From Rattus norvegicus (taxonomy: Eukaryota > Chordata > Mammalia > Rodentia > Muridae): a stretch of DNA of 64,000 nucleotides. Each line of letters begins with the position of its first letter. Within the stretch, counting starts at the first letter, position 1. The stretch lies in assembly GCF_036323735.1 (NCBI RefSeq), contig NC_086023.1, positions 16,727,501 through 16,791,500 of the forward strand. The letters are read 5' to 3'. The notes beneath the pieces are model-generated. The model ran no database searches, was not told where the DNA came from, and saw only the letters and a list, made by a program, of their open reading frames with translations. The position numbers and the translations under genes are program-made. Below are positions 23,500 through 35,816 of the stretch, one piece after another.

Positions 23500-26121
23500 A
23501 ATTTTTAATTGCATCTCCCCACATGTTCCTCCATTTCTCCACTTGGCCCTCCTCTTCCTCACTCAATGATCTGTTCCATCATCCCCCAACCATAACTATC
23601 TATTCTATTTTCCTTCATGAATGAGAACTAGTGGGAATAGTTCCCCAGAGTCCTTTACTCTATACCTACATTCTGTGCTTCTATAGATTGTAAGCTGGAT
23701 ATAATTGATTTAACATGTAATATCCACATACAAGCAAATACATACCATATTTCTATTTCTGGGTCTAGGATACCTCACTCAGGATACTTTTTTCTAGTTC
23801 CATCTATTTGCCTGAAAATTCATTGTTTTTTAATACCTGAGAAATCATCCATTGTGAAAATATCACATTTTCATTAACCATCTATATGATGAAGGACACC
23901 TAGGCTGTCTCCACTTTCTGAAATTATGACTGGAGCTGCAATAAGCATGATTCACCAAGTATCCCTGAAGTAGGATAAAGCATCATTTGAATGTATGGCA
24001 AATACAGCTACTATCTTGATGTAAATCGATTCCCATCTTCCTGAGGAACCACCACATTAATTTCTTTAGTGTCTGTACAAGTTTACACTCCCATAAGCAA
24101 CAGGTGAGTTACTCTACATTCTAACCAGCATGAGGTTACTATGTTTTGATCATACTTCAAGATTTTGAAGTAGTACTGATTTGCATTTTCCTGCTAAGTC
24201 GTAAACATTCCCAAGTTTCTTGGTCATATGAGTATACTTTTAAAGAAATCCTATATATATATCCCATTTTCCTTGTTTTTTCCTTGATATCTATCTAATT
24301 TCTTGAGTTACTTATATATGTTGGATTTTGGCCCTCTAGTAGACACGTAATTGGTAAAAATCTTTTCCTAATCTGTAAGCTGCCACTTTGTTCAACTGAT
24401 TGTTTTCTTTGTCATAAGGAACTTTTCATGTTCTTAAGGTTAGGTCCCATTTATTAATTACTGATCTTAGTGTCTGTACTAAAGGTGTACTGATCAAAAA
24501 ATCTTGTCTGATGTGAATAAATTCAACACTCTTCTCCAATTTCTCTTTTATCAGATTCAGTTTATCAGCTTTAGTAGAGATTTTTGAACCATTTAAAGTT
24601 CAGCATTATGAAGGGTGATAAGTATGTGTCAATTTACATTCTTCTACATGAAAACATCCAATTTTACCATTACCATTTTTTGAAGATATTGTCTTTTTTT
24701 CCAATGTATATTTCTGGCCTCTTTATCAAAAATCAGGTATCCATAGGTGTGTGAAGTTAAATTTGATTTATTACTCACCATATTTGTTTAGGGCCAATAT
24801 CATGTTATTTTTTTATTGCTATAACTGCAGTACAACTTAAATCAGGAATGGTGATACACTCAAAAGTTATTTTATTATTCAGGAATGTTTTTGCTATATT
24901 GTTTTTTTCCCATATGAAGCTGAAAGCTTTCCTTTTAAGTTATATGAAGAATTATGTTCTAATCTTGAACAGAATTGAACTGAATATGGAGAATTTTTTT
25001 GGTAGGGTGGCCATATTTTACTTTGTTTATCCACAAACATAAGACATCTTTCAACCTCTGATATCTTCTTCAATTTATTTCTTCAAAGACTTGAAGTTTT
25101 TATCATATAAGTCTTTTATTTACCTGGTTAGAGTTACTCCAAAATATTCCATATTATTTGAGGCTATCATGAAGGGTGTTGTTTTCCTGATTTCTTTCTC
25201 AGTCCCTTCGTAATTTCTTTATAAGAGAGATACTGATATATTTTAATTAATCTTTTATCTAACTACTTTGCTAATGGTGTTCCTCAGCTATAAGGATTCC
25301 CTGGTAGAAATTTTAGGGTAACTTATACAGTCCTATCATCTTCAAATAATGATGATGTCTTCCCCTTCTTATTTGTATCCCCTCGATCTCTACTGATTGT
25401 CTTATTATTCTAGCTAAGACTTCAAGGACTACATTGAATAGGTATGAAAAAAGAGAACAACTTTGTCTTATTCCGAATTTTAGTAGAATTGCTGTGAGTT
25501 TCTTCCCATTCAAATTGATGTTGGCCCTGTGCATATTGTAAAAACTACTTTGTTATGCTAAGGAATACCTATTTTATCACCAGTTGCTCCAGGACTTTTA
25601 TCATGAAGAAGAGTTGGATTTTGTCAAAAGCCTTTTCAGCATCTGAAGAAATTATCTTTCTCTTGCATTTTGTTTATAAGGTAGATTACATTTATCAATT
25701 TATGTATATTGAATCATCCTTGTATTTCTGGAATGAAGTCTACTTGAAAATGGTAACCTTATTAATATGTTCTTGAATTCAGTTTGCAATTTCTTTAAAG
25801 TTTATTCATGTTTATTTACATGAGTACACTGTAGCTGTCTTCAGATACACCAAAAAAGAAAATCGGGATCCCATTACAGATGGTTGTGAGCCACCATGTG
25901 GTTGCTGGGAATTGAACTCAGGACCTCTACAAGAGCAGTCAGTGCTCTTAACTGCTGAGCCATCTCTGCAGCCTAGTTTGCAATTATTTTATTGAGAATT
26001 TTTGTACCTATGTTCATGAGAAAAATGGGTAAAATTTCTTTTTTTGCTTTTGTATTTTTATATGATAGAAGGATCAGTATAACTATGGCCTCATAAAACA
26101 AATTAGATATTGATATCTTTT
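23500..26121 (-). mobile_element. Very old Lx-like L1, minus strand, segment 1 (3'UTR and ORF2 C-terminal half)
   Basis: The complement reads old L1: 3'UTR from about 23,500, then the ORF2 C-terminal region (the target-site block 'ctgggtctaggatacctcac' at about 23,760, and the HLIFD-equivalent near 24,720) and the RT region (25,313-25,534 encodes 'NGKKLTAILLKFGIRQSCSL'). It is more diverged than the other minus-strand L1s. Its ORF2 stops near 26,105 and picks up again at 34,873, so the 26,122-34,872 L1 inserted into it. The left end is approximate. Confidence 0.8.
25792..25974 (-). mobile_element. B2 SINE, minus strand
   Basis: The complement runs from the B2 head ('ggctgcagagatggctcagc') through 'tgagttcaattcccagcaac' and 'accacatggtggctcac' to an A-rich tail. 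An 11-bp target-site duplication AGTTTGCAATT lies at 25,781-25,791 and 25,975-25,985. It is inserted in the RT region of the Lx-like L1 and is therefore younger than it. Confidence 0.95.
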
Positions 26122-26845
26122 TTATTGGATATTATTTTGTTTTTATTTCAAATATTATTCCCTTTCTTGCTTTCCCAGCCATAAGCCCCAAATCCTGTCC
26201 CCCATCCCCCTTCTTGTATGAAGGTTTTTCCCCCACCCCTTCCAGCCTTCCCACCATGACATTCCCCTAAAATAGTGGGGGTCCATCCTTGGGTGGACCA
26301 AGGACTTCTCCAATTGGTGTCCAACAAAGTTATTCTGTGCTACACATTCAGGTCAAGCCATGGATCTGTCCATGTAAACTCTTTGTGTGGTGCTATAGTG
26401 ACTAGGAGATCTGGTTGGTTGGTATTGTTGTCTTATGGGATTGCAAGCCTCTTTGGCTCATTCAATCCTTTTTCCAACTCTTTCAAAGGGGACCCCATTC
26501 TAGGTTCAATGGTTGGCTGTAAGCATCTGACTCTGTATTTGTCAAGCTCTGGCACAGCATCTCAGGAGGCAGCTATATCAAGCTCCTGTCAGCATGTACT
26601 TCTTGGTATCAGCAATATTGTCTGAGTTTGGTGGCTATATATACATATGGGCTGTATCACCAGGTGGAGCAGGCTCTGAATCGCCAATCTTTCAGTCTCT
26701 GTGCCAAACGCTGTCCCATATCTTCTCCTGTGAATATTTTTGTTCCCCCTTTTAAGAAGGACTGAAGCATCCTCACTATAGGCATCCTTCTTATTGAGCT
26801 TCATATAGTCTGTGGATTATATCATGGGTAATTCAAGCTTTTCGG

Positions 26846-29800
26846 CTAATATTCATTTATCAGTGTGTGCATACCTTGTGTGTTTTTCTGTGATTGGGTT
26901 ACCTGACTCAGGATGATATTTTCTAGTTCCATCCATTTGCCTATGAATTTGATGAAATCATTGTTTTTAATAGATGAGTAGTACTCCATTGTGTAGATGT
27001 ACAACATTTTCTATAGCCATTCTTCTTTAGAAGGAAATCTGAGTTCTTTCCAGCTTCTGGCTATTATAATAAGTCTGAACATAGCAGAGCAAGTGTCTTT
27101 GTTGTATATTGGAGCATCATTTGGGTACATGACCAGAAGTGGTATATCTGGGTCCTCAGGCAGTACCATATCCAATTTTCTGAGGAACCTCCAGACTGAT
27201 TTCCAGAGTGGTTGTACCAGCTTACAATCCCACTAAAAATGGAGGAGTGTTCCTCTTTCTCCACATCTTCACCAGCATCTGTTGCCACCTGGGTTTTTAA
27301 TATTAGCCATTTTGACTGGTATGAGGTGGAATCTCAGGGTTGTTTTGATTTGCATTTCCCTGAGGACTAAGGATATTGAACATTTCAATAGGTGCTTCTT
27401 GGCCATTTGATATCGCTCAGTGGAAATTTCTTTGTTTAGCTCTGTTTACCCCATTTTTAATACGGTTATTTGGCTCTTTGGAGTCTAACTTCTTGAGTTG
27501 TTTGTATATATTGGATATTAGCCATCTGTTGGATGTAGGATTGATAAAGATCTTTTCCCAATCTGCTGGTTCATGTTTTGTCCTAATAACTGTGTTTTGC
27601 CTTACAGAAGCTTTGCAGTTTTATGTGGTTCCTTTTGTCGATACTTGATCTTAGAGCATAAACCATTGGGGTTCTGTTCAGGAAATTTTCCCCTGTTCCC
27701 ATGTGCTTGAGGCTCTAACCAATTTTTCAACTATGAGTTTGAGTGTATCTGGTTTTATGTGGAGGTTCTTGATAAACTTGAACTTGACCTTGGTACAGGG
27801 TGAATCAATTTGCATTCTTCTACATCCTGACCTCCAGTTGATCCACCATCATTTGTTGAAAATTCTATCTTTTTTCCACTGGATGGTTTTAGTTCCTTTG
27901 TCAAAGATCAAGTGACCATAGGTTTGTGAGTTCATTTCTGGGTCTTCAATTCTATTCCCCTGATCTACCTGTCTGTCTCTATACCAATACCATATAGTTT
28001 GTATCGCTATAGCTCTGTAATACAGCTTGAGGTCAGGGATGGTGATTTCCCCAGAAGTTCTTTTATTGTTGAGGATAGTTTTCACTATTCTGGGATTTTT
28101 GTCAATCCAAATAAATTTGCAAATTGCTCTTTCTAACTCTATGAAGAATTGAGTTGGAATTTCGATGGGGATTGCATTGAATCTGTAGACTGTTTTTGGC
28201 AAAATGGCCATTTTTATAATATTAATACTGCCAATCCATGAACATGGGAGATCTTTTCATCTTCTGAGATCTTCTGCGATTTCGTTCTTTAGAGACTTGA
28301 AGCTCTTGTCATACAGATCTTTCACTTGCTTGGTTAGAGTCACACCAAATTATATTATGTTATTTGTGACTACTGTGAAGGGTATCATTTCCCTAATTTC
28401 TTTCTCAGCCTGTTCGAGTAGAGGAAGGCTACTAATTTCTTTGAGTTAATTTTATATCCAGTCACTTTGCTGAAGTTGTTTATCAGGCTTACTGTTTCTC
28501 TGGTGGAACTTTTGGAGTCACTTATGTATACTATCATACAATCTGCAGATAGTGATATTTTGACTTCTTCCTATCCAATTTGTATCCCCTTTTACCTCCT
28601 TTTTGTCTGTTTGTTCTGTCTAGGACTTCAAGTACTATATTGAATAAGGAGGGAGAGAGTCTTGTCTAGTCCCTGATTTTAGTGCGATTCCTTCAAGTTT
28701 CTCTCCATTTAGTTTGACATTGGCTACTGGGTTGCTGTTATTGCTTTTAGTAAGTTTAGTTTTAGACCTACTTGATTATGATGGATGATTGCTTTAATAT
28801 GTTCTTGGATTCCATTAGCAAGAATATTGCTTAGTATTTTTCATCAATATTCATAAGAGAAATTGGTCTGAAGTTCTCTCTTTGTTGGTTCTTTGTGAGG
28901 TTTAGGTATAAGCACAATTGTGGCTTCATAGAAGGAATTGAGTAGTGTTCCTTCTGTTTTTATTTTGTGAAATAATTTGGATAATTATTGGTATTATGTC
29001 TTCTATGAAGGTCTGATAGAATTCTCCACTAAAACCATCTGGTCCTGGGCATTTTTTAGTTGGGAGCCTTTTAATAACTGTTTCTACTTCTTTAGGAGTT
29101 ATGGGACTGTTTAGATGGTTTATGTGATCCTGATTTAACTTTGGTACCTGGTATTTATCTAGAAAAATGTCTATTTCCTCCAGATTTTCCAGTTTTGTTG
29201 AATACAGGCTTTTTTAGTAGGATCTGCTGAGTTGTTTAATATCCTCAGATCCTGTTGTTATATCTCCCTTTTCATTTTTGATTTTCTTAATTTGAATATA
29301 CTCTCTGTGCCCTCTCATTAGTCTGGCTAAATGTTTATCTAAGTTGTTGATTTTCACAAAGAACCAGCCCCTAGTTTTGTTGATTCTTTGGATATTTTTT
29401 TTGTTTGCTTGTTTGTTTGTTTCTTCTTGGTTGATTTCAGCCCTAAGTGTGATTATTTCCTGCCATCTATCCCTCTTGGGTGTATTTGCTTCTTTTTGTT
29501 CTAGAGCTTTTAAGTGTGTTGTCAAGGTGCTAGTGTATGCTCTCTCCTGTTCTTTTTGAAGGCACTCAGAGCTATGAGTTTTCCTCTTAGCACAGCTTTC
29601 ATTGTGTCCCATAAGTTTGGGTATGCTGTGCCTTCGTTTTCATTAAATTCTGAAAAGTCTTTAATTTCTTTCTTTATTTCTTCCTTGACTAAGTTATCAT
29701 TGAGTGGAGTGTGGTTCAACTTCCATGTGTATGTGGGCTTTCTGTCATTTTTGTTGTTATTGAAGATCAGCCTTAGTCCATGGCAATCTGATAGTATGTA

Positions 29801-30500
29801 TGGGATTATTTCCATCTTCTTGTATCTGTTGATGCCTCTTTTGTGACCAATAATATGATCAATTTTGGAGAGGGTACCAGGAGATGCTGAGAAGAAGTTA
29901 TATTCTTTTGTTTTGGATGAAATGTTCTGTAGATATCGGTTAAATTCATTTAGTTCATAACTTCTCTTAGTTTCTCTCTGTTTGTTTAGTTTCTATTTCC
30001 ATGATCTGTCTATTGACGAGAGTAGGTTGTTGAAGTCTCCCACTGCTATTCTGTGAGGTGCAATGTGTGCTTTGAGCATGAGTAAAGTTTCTTCTATGAA
30101 TGTAGGTGCCTTTGCATTTGGAGGAGAGATATTCAGGATTGAGAGTTCATCTTGGTGGATTTTTTCTTTTACGAATATGATGTCCTTCCCTATCTATTTT
30201 TATTACTTCTGGTTGAAAGTCAATTTTATTTGATATTAGAGTAACTACTCCAGCTTGTTTCTTCGGACCATTTGCTTAGAAAGCTGTCTTCCAGCTTTTT
30301 ACTCTGAGATAGTATCTGTCTTTTTCTCTGAGGTGTGTTTCCTATATGCAGCAAAATGCTGAGTCTTCTTTATATATCCAATGTGTTGGTCTGTCTTATT
30401 GGGAAATTGAGTCCATTGATTTTAAGAGATAATAAGAAATAGTGATTGTCGTTTCCTGTTATTTTTGTTGTCAGAAGTAGTATGATTTTGTGGCTCTCTT
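26846..30500 (-). pseudogene. L1 ORF2 remnant in L1-G, multiply broken
   Basis: Long in-frame pieces survive: 27,849-28,211 ('YRFNAIPIEIPTQFF', 'CKFIWIDKNPRIVKTILNNK', 'HLIFDKGTKTIQWKK'), and 29,214-29,612 and 29,522-29,815 from the region between endonuclease and RT ('HTPLNDNLVKEEIKKEIKDF'). The endonuclease part is recognisable at 29,850-30,470 in DNA but has stops. The frame is broken many times, which fits an age between the Lx-like L1 and the plus-strand young copies. Confidence 0.82.
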
Positions 30501-30914
30501 GAATTTGTTGCAAGAAGATTAATTTCTTGCTTTTGCTAGGGTGTAGTTTCCCTCCTTATGTTGGAGTTTTCCTTCTATTATCCTTTATAAGGATGGATTT
30601 GGGGAAAGATATATTGTAAATTTGGTTTATCATGGAATATATTGGTTTTTCCATCTATGGTAATTGAGAGTTTTGCTTGATATAGCAGCATGGCTGGCAT
30701 TTTTATTTTCCTAGGGTCTTTACTACATCTGCCCAGGATCTTCTGGCTTTCATAGTCTCTGGCCAGAAGTCTGGTTACCTGATCTTTTCCCCCTACTGCT
30801 TTTAATATTCTTTCTTTGTTTTGTGCACTTGCTGTGTTGCCTATTATGTGACAGGAAGAATTTCTTTTCTGCTCCAATCTTTTCGGAGTTCTCTAGGCTT
30901 CTTTTATGTTTATG

Positions 30915-30919
<5 letters not shown>

Positions 30920-30965
<46 letters not shown>
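30920..30965 (+). repeat. (TC)n microsatellite at an L1 poly(A)/TSD junction
   Basis: About 23 CT/TC dinucleotides without interruption. It lies exactly between the target-site duplication and the short A tail of the minus-strand L1 at 30,966-33,066. The other copy of the duplication also contains 'tctctctct', so the repeat seems to have grown from the duplicated target. Confidence 0.95.
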
Positions 30966-30969
<4 letters not shown>

Positions 30970-33066
30970 TTAACTTGAGTATTTCTTATATACATTTCAA
31001 GTGTTATTCCCTTTCCCGGTTTCCGGGCAAACATCCCCCTAATCCATCCCCCTCCCCTTCTTTATGGGTGTTCCCCTCCCCATCCTCCCCCCCTTCTTGC
31101 CCTCCCTCCAACAATCTAGTTCACTGGGGGTTCAGTCTTAGCAGGACCCAGGGCTTCCCCTTCCACTGATGCTCTTACTAGGATATTCATTGCTACCTAT
31201 GAGGTCAGAGTCCAGGGTCAGTCCATGTATAGTCTTTAGGTAGTGGCTTAGTCCCTGGAAGCTCTGGTTGCTTGGCATTGTTGTACATATGGGGTCTCGA
31301 GCCACTTCAAGCTCTTCCAGTTCTTTCTCTGATTCCTTCTACGGGAGTCCCATTCTCAGTTAAGTGGTTTGCTGCTGGCATACGCCTCTGTGTTTGCTGT
31401 ATTCTGGCTGTGTCTCTCGGGAGAGATCTACATCCGGCTCCTGTCGGCCTGCACTTCTTTGCTTCATCCATCTTGTCTAATTGAATGGCTGTATATGCAT
31501 GGACCACATGTGGGGCAGGCTCTGAATGGGTGTTCCTTCTGTGTCTGTTTTAATCTTTGCTTCTCTATTCCCTGCTAAGGGTATTCTTGTTCCCCTTTTA
31601 TAGAAGGAGTGAAGCATTCACATTTTGATCATCTGTCTTGAGTTTCATTTGTTCTAGGCATCTAGGGTAATTCAAGCATTTGGGCTAATAGCCACTTATC
31701 AATGAGTGCATACCATGTGTGTTTTTCTGTGATTGGGTTACCTCACTCAGGATGATTTTTTCCAGTTCCAACCATTTGCCTACGAACTTCATAAAGTCAT
31801 TGTTTTTGGTAGCTGAGTAATATTCCATTGTGTAGATGTACCACATTTTCTGTATCCATTCCTCTGTTGAAGGGCATCTGGGTTCTTTCTAGCTTCTGGC
31901 TATTATAAATAAGGCTGCTATGAACATAGTGGAGCACGTGACTTTTTTATATGTTGGGGCATCTTTTGGGTATATGCCCAAGAGAGGTATAGCTGGATCC
32001 TCAGGCAGTTCAATGTCCAATTTTCTGAGGAACCTCCAGACTGATTTCCAGAATGGTTGTACCAGTCTGCAGTCCCACCAACAATGGAGGAGTGTTCCTC
32101 TTTCTCCGCATCCTCGCCAGCATCTGCTGTCACCTGAGTTTTTGATCTTAGCCATTCTCACTGGTGTGAGGTGAAATCTCAGGGTTGTTTTGATTTTCAT
32201 TTCCCTTATGACTAAAGACGTTGAACATTTCTTTAGGTGTTTCTCAGCCATTCGGCATTCCTCAGCTGTGAATTCTTTGCTTAGCTCTGAACCCCATTTT
32301 TTAATAGAGTTATTTGTCTCCCTGCGGTCTAACTTCTTGAGTTCTTTGTATATTTTGGATATAAGGCCTCTATCTGTTGTAGGATTGGTAAAGATCTTTT
32401 CCCAATCTGTTGGTTGCCGATTTGTCCTAACCACAGTGTCCTTTGCCTTACAGAAGCTTTGCAGGTTTATGAGATCCCATTTGTTGATTCTTGATTTAGA
32501 GCATAAGCCATTGGTGTTTTGTTCAGGAAATTGTTTCCAGTGCCCATGTGTTCCAGATGCTTCCCTAGTTTTTCTTCTATTAGTTTGAGTGTATCTTGTT
32601 TGATGTGGAGGTCCTCGATCCACTTGGACTTAAGCTTTGTACAGGGTGATAAGCATGGATCGATCTGCATTCTTCTGCATGTTGACCTCCAGTTGAACCA
32701 GCACCATTTGCTGAAAATGCTGTCTTTTTTCCATTTGATGGTTTTGGCTCCTATGTCAAAAATCAAGTGCCCATAGGTGTGTGGGTTCACTTCTGCATCT
32801 TTAATTCTGTTCCATTGGTCTATCTGTCTGTCTCTGTACCAATACCATGCAGTTTTTATCACTATTGCTCTGTAATACTGCTTGAGTTCAGGGATAGTGA
32901 TTCCCCCTGACGTCCTTTTATTGTTGAGGATAGTTTTAGCTATCCTGGTCTTTCTGTTATTCCAGATGAATTTGCAAATTGTCTGTCTAACTCTTTGAAG
33001 AATTGGATTGGTATTTTGATGGGGATTGCATTGAATCTGTAGATCGCTTTTGGTAAAATGTCTGGG
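30966..33066 (-). mobile_element. Young 5'-truncated L1, minus strand (L1-E), nested in L1-G ORF1
   Basis: The complement contains the last part of ORF2 and the whole 3'UTR of a young-type L1, ending in a short A tail at 30,966-30,970. The 5' truncation is at about 33,060. The target-site duplication is TGCATCTCTCTCT, at 30,914-30,926 and about 33,067-33,079, with a (TC)n expansion in the left copy. L1-G's ORF1 continues on both sides. Confidence 0.9.
31685..33060 (-). pseudogene. L1 ORF2 C-terminal fragment in L1-E, broken
   Basis: Reads from the 'NAIP'-type region through 'CKFIWNNRKTRIAKTILNNK', 'HLIFDIGAKTIKWKK', the Cys-rich 'CWRGCGERGTLLHCWWDC' and on to the ORF2 terminus. Two lesions are visible: a one-base deletion near 32,497 (in the 'ALRSR' region, where frames switch) and a TAG for Trp at 31,889-31,891. 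The endonuclease and RT core are absent by truncation. Confidence 0.88.
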
Positions 33067-33164
33067 TTGCATCTCTCTCTTTAGGGAATTTTTCTTCTAT
33101 AATTTTGTTTAAGATATTTGCTGGTCCTTTAAGTTGGGAATATTTGCTCTCTTCTCTACCTATT

Positions 33165-33843
33165 CATGTGGCAGCAAGTTGTGATTCATTGTGGAGACTG
33201 GATGAATCCCTGGGGACCCTGAAAGTGATGGCAGGCACAATCCCTGCCTCTCAGATCAGGGCCTCACTAGCTACATAGCGCCTCTTCCCCACCACCACCA
33301 CCAAACCCCTGTAGAAAGGTTTGAGACAGACCAGTCATGCAAAGCCATGCCCCAAGCCCCTCCTCCACAGGTGAGGAAGTGACCACAGGTCTTGCAGACT
33401 CAAGACATATCAGTCACAGAAAGATGAGGTCTTTCCCAGCTCTCAGGCCAAACCAACAAAAAGTACCTGCTATCAGACACTGACCCATCCAAAAAACTGT
33501 ATTTAAGTGTTGTGTTCATATAAAGGTTTGTGGGAATTATTCCATCATCTCAGACCTTCAGTCATAAGATCTGTAATACCACTGCTTGGGGAAGAGACCT
33601 GCTCTCCCTGAAATCTCTGCAAGAAGCTCTCCAGCACCAGTCCCTTGCTGGCCCAGCCAAGTGGAGATACCAAAGCCCCAGGCAGCAGAGGAAAGGAGCA
33701 GAACTAGCAGTTGGGGTTGGGGGGAAGCAAAAAGCTGTTCCCCTCCCTGCCTGAGTTCTCTTCCCCCCCCCCTCCACCCAAACCTATGCACCTCGCCTGG
33801 TGAGAGATCACTGTGGAGAGCCCCAGGTGCCAGAGCTCTGTAT
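33165..33843. mobile_element. Unidentified 679-bp insertion in L1-G ORF1 (possible solo LTR)
   Basis: The L1-G ORF1 sequence is cleanly interrupted here and resumes at 33,844. The five bases CTATT occur on both sides (33,160-33,164 and 33,844-33,848; the match extends to 7 of 8 bases), which looks like a short target-site duplication of the size left by LTR elements. The insert is GC-richer than its surroundings, has a TATA-like 'catataaagg' near 33,517 and a C-run at 33,763-33,772. It lacks a clean TG...CA end pair, has no poly(A) and no convincing ORF. A solo LTR of a rodent endogenous retrovirus is the best guess, but I do not recognise the family. Confidence 0.5.
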
Positions 33844-34389
33844 CTATTATCTTTAGGTTTGATTTTCTCATTGTGTCCTAGATTTCCTGGATGTTTTGGG
33901 TTAGAAGTTTTTTGTGTTTTACATTTTCTTGGACTGTTGTGCCAATGTTTTCTATGGTTTCTACTGCTCCTGAGATTCTCTCTTCTATCTCTTATATTCT
34001 GTTGGAGATGCTTGCATCTATGACTCCCCATATCTTTCCTAGGTTTTCTATCTCCATGGTTGTCTCCCTTTGTGATTTCTTTATTGTTTCTATTTCCATT
34101 TTTAGATCCTATTCAATTCCTTTACTTGTTTGACTGTGTTTTCCTGTAATTCTTTGAGGGATTTTGATGTTTCCTCTTTAAGTGCTTCTACTTGTTTATC
34201 TGTATCTTCCTGTATTTCTTTAAAGCAGTTATTTATATCCTTCTTAAAGTCTTCTATCATCATCATGAGATGTGATTTTAAATTAAAACCTTACATTTCC
34301 ATGTGTTGGGCTATCCAGTATTTGCTTTGGTGGGAGAACTGGTTATTGATGATGTCAAGTAGACTTGGTTTTTGTTGCTTAGTTTCCTG

Positions 34390-34872
34390 AGCTTGCCTCT
34401 GGCCATCTAGTTGTCCCTGGTGTTAGCTGATCTTGCTATCTCTGACCATGGCTTGCCCCTCCTGTAAGCCTGTGTGTCAGCATTCCTGGAGACCAGCTTT
34501 CTCCCAGCAGAAAGGGTCCTGTCCCAGACTGCTCCTAGCTTCCTGTGTCCTGAGGGCTCCAGACTAGTCCTGCAGAACAGAAGTGGCGGTCTTACCTCTG
34601 CTCTCAAGTGTTTCAGAGCTCCTCGTGACTGGCGTTCAGCTCTGAGAGCATGAAGAGACCAGAAGGGTCCTCTTCCTTTCTGTTCCTAGGTTTCTATGTC
34701 CAGAGGGCTCTATGTGGGCTCCTCTTGGACCAGGAATGTGAGAAGTGGTGGTCTCCCCTGAGCTCTCAGGATTCACTTTACTTCTGAGAGACAAGCTCTC
34801 TCCCCCATGGGATTCGGGTAGAGAGAGCTGTGAGACTGGGTCAGTTCCAGGCTCAGGAAGAAACTGGAAGAA
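34390..34872 (-). promoter_or_regulatory. Decayed L1-G 5'UTR with repeated monomer-like blocks
   Basis: GC-richer sequence with related blocks near 34,480 and 34,772 ('gagaccagctttctccc' and 'gagacaagctctctccc'), plus a partial block near 34,620, each followed by 'gggtcctgtcc' or a relative. This is the monomer style seen also at 6,380-6,690. It would have been the Pol II promoter of L1-G. Confidence 0.5.
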
Positions 34873-35097
34873 TCCTCTGCTTTCTATTTTGTGGAATAAT
34901 TTGAGGAGTATTGACTTTAATTCTTCTTTATAATTGATGCATAATTCTGCACTAAAACCATCTGGCCCCAGGCCCTTGGGGGTGGAAGTTGGAAAACTTA
35001 ATAACTGTTCCATTTTACTTGGGGATATAGATCTGGTTAAATTGTTTATCAGAACTTTGTTTAACTTTGGTAAGTGGTATGTAAAAACTTTTATCCA
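34873..35097 (-). mobile_element. Lx-like L1, segment 2 (ORF2 fragment)
   Basis: Complement of ORF2 around the region N-terminal to the RT core; on this strand 'accatctggccccaggccc' is the counterpart of the KSPGPDG block. It continues segment 1 (ending near 26,105) and is cut at 35,097 by L1-A; the next part is at 41,601. The last 15 bases (35,083-35,097) are the left TSD of L1-A. Confidence 0.78.
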
Positions 35098-35816
35098 GGC
35101 AGCAGCTCTCTGCTCCCAGACCCGGTGAGAGAGAAACCCAACCGCCTGGTCAGGTGGGCACTCCTGAGGCTGCAGAGCGGAAGAGACCACCAACACTGCT
35201 CACCCCTGCCCACATCCCTGGCCCAAGAGGAAACTGTATAAGGCCTCTGGGCTCCCGGGGGGGAGGGCCCAGGAGCAGCAGGACACCTGCCAGAGACACC
35301 ACCGGACCCTGAAGGAAACAGACCGGATAAACAGTTCTCTGCACCCAAATCCCGTGGGAGGGAGAGCTAAACCTTCAGAGAGGCAGACAAGCCTGGGAAA
35401 CCAGAAAAGACTGCTCCCTGCACACACATCTCGGACGCCAGAGGAAAAAGCCAAAGACCATATGGAACCCTGGTGCACTGAAGCTCCCAGAAGGGGCGGC
35501 ACAGGTCTTCCTGGTTGCTGCCGCTGCAGAGAGCCCCTGGGCAGCACCCCACGAGCGAACCTGAGCCTCTGGACCACAGGTAAGACCAAATTTTCTGCTG
35601 CAAGAAAGCTGCCTGGTGAACTCAAGACACAGGCCCACAGGAACAGCTGAAGACCTGTAGAGAGGAAAAACTACACGCCCGAAAGCAGAACACTCTGTCC
35701 CCATAACTGACTGAAAGAGAGGAAAACAGGTCTACAGCACTCCTGACACACAGGCTTATAGGACAGTCTAGCCACTGTCAGAAATAGCAGAACAAAGTAA
35801 CACTAGAGATAATCTG
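35098..35816 (+). promoter_or_regulatory. L1-A 5'UTR / internal promoter
   Basis: GC-rich leader upstream of ORF1. Two related blocks, starting at about 35,101 ('agcagctctctgctccc') and 35,333 ('agttctctgcaccc'), suggest two diverged monomer units about 230 bp apart. A consensus splice donor CAG|GTAAGA lies at 35,577-35,585 in the sense direction. Open frames run antisense through the leader (for example 35,375-35,704). L1 5'UTRs act as internal Pol II promoters; activity here is not shown by sequence alone. Confidence 0.7.

Larger units (their letters stand above)
30540..34270 (-). pseudogene. L1 ORF1 remnant in L1-G, split by two insertions
   Basis: The C-terminal part is at 30,578-30,877, reading 'NKERILKAV' and 'QAKLSITIDGKTNIFHDK', which match residues 248-321 of the intact ORF1. 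The middle continues at 33,080-33,164 and 33,849 on, and the coiled-coil region is at about 33,890-34,265. The two insertions (30,914-33,079 and 33,165-33,843) separate these pieces by more than 2.8 kb. Stops and shifts are present in each. Confidence 0.78.
26122..34872 (-). mobile_element. Old full-length L1, minus strand (L1-G), inserted in the Lx-like L1
   Basis: The complement holds a full L1 architecture: 3'UTR at about 26,122-26,845, ORF2, ORF1 and a 5'UTR ending near 34,872. It is itself interrupted by a younger L1 (30,966-33,066, with flanking simple repeat) and by a 679-bp insert (33,165-33,843). Without these it would be about 6 kb. Sequence of the older Lx-like L1 lies on both sides. 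No target-site duplication was identified, so the ends are good to perhaps 10-20 bases. Confidence 0.85.
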
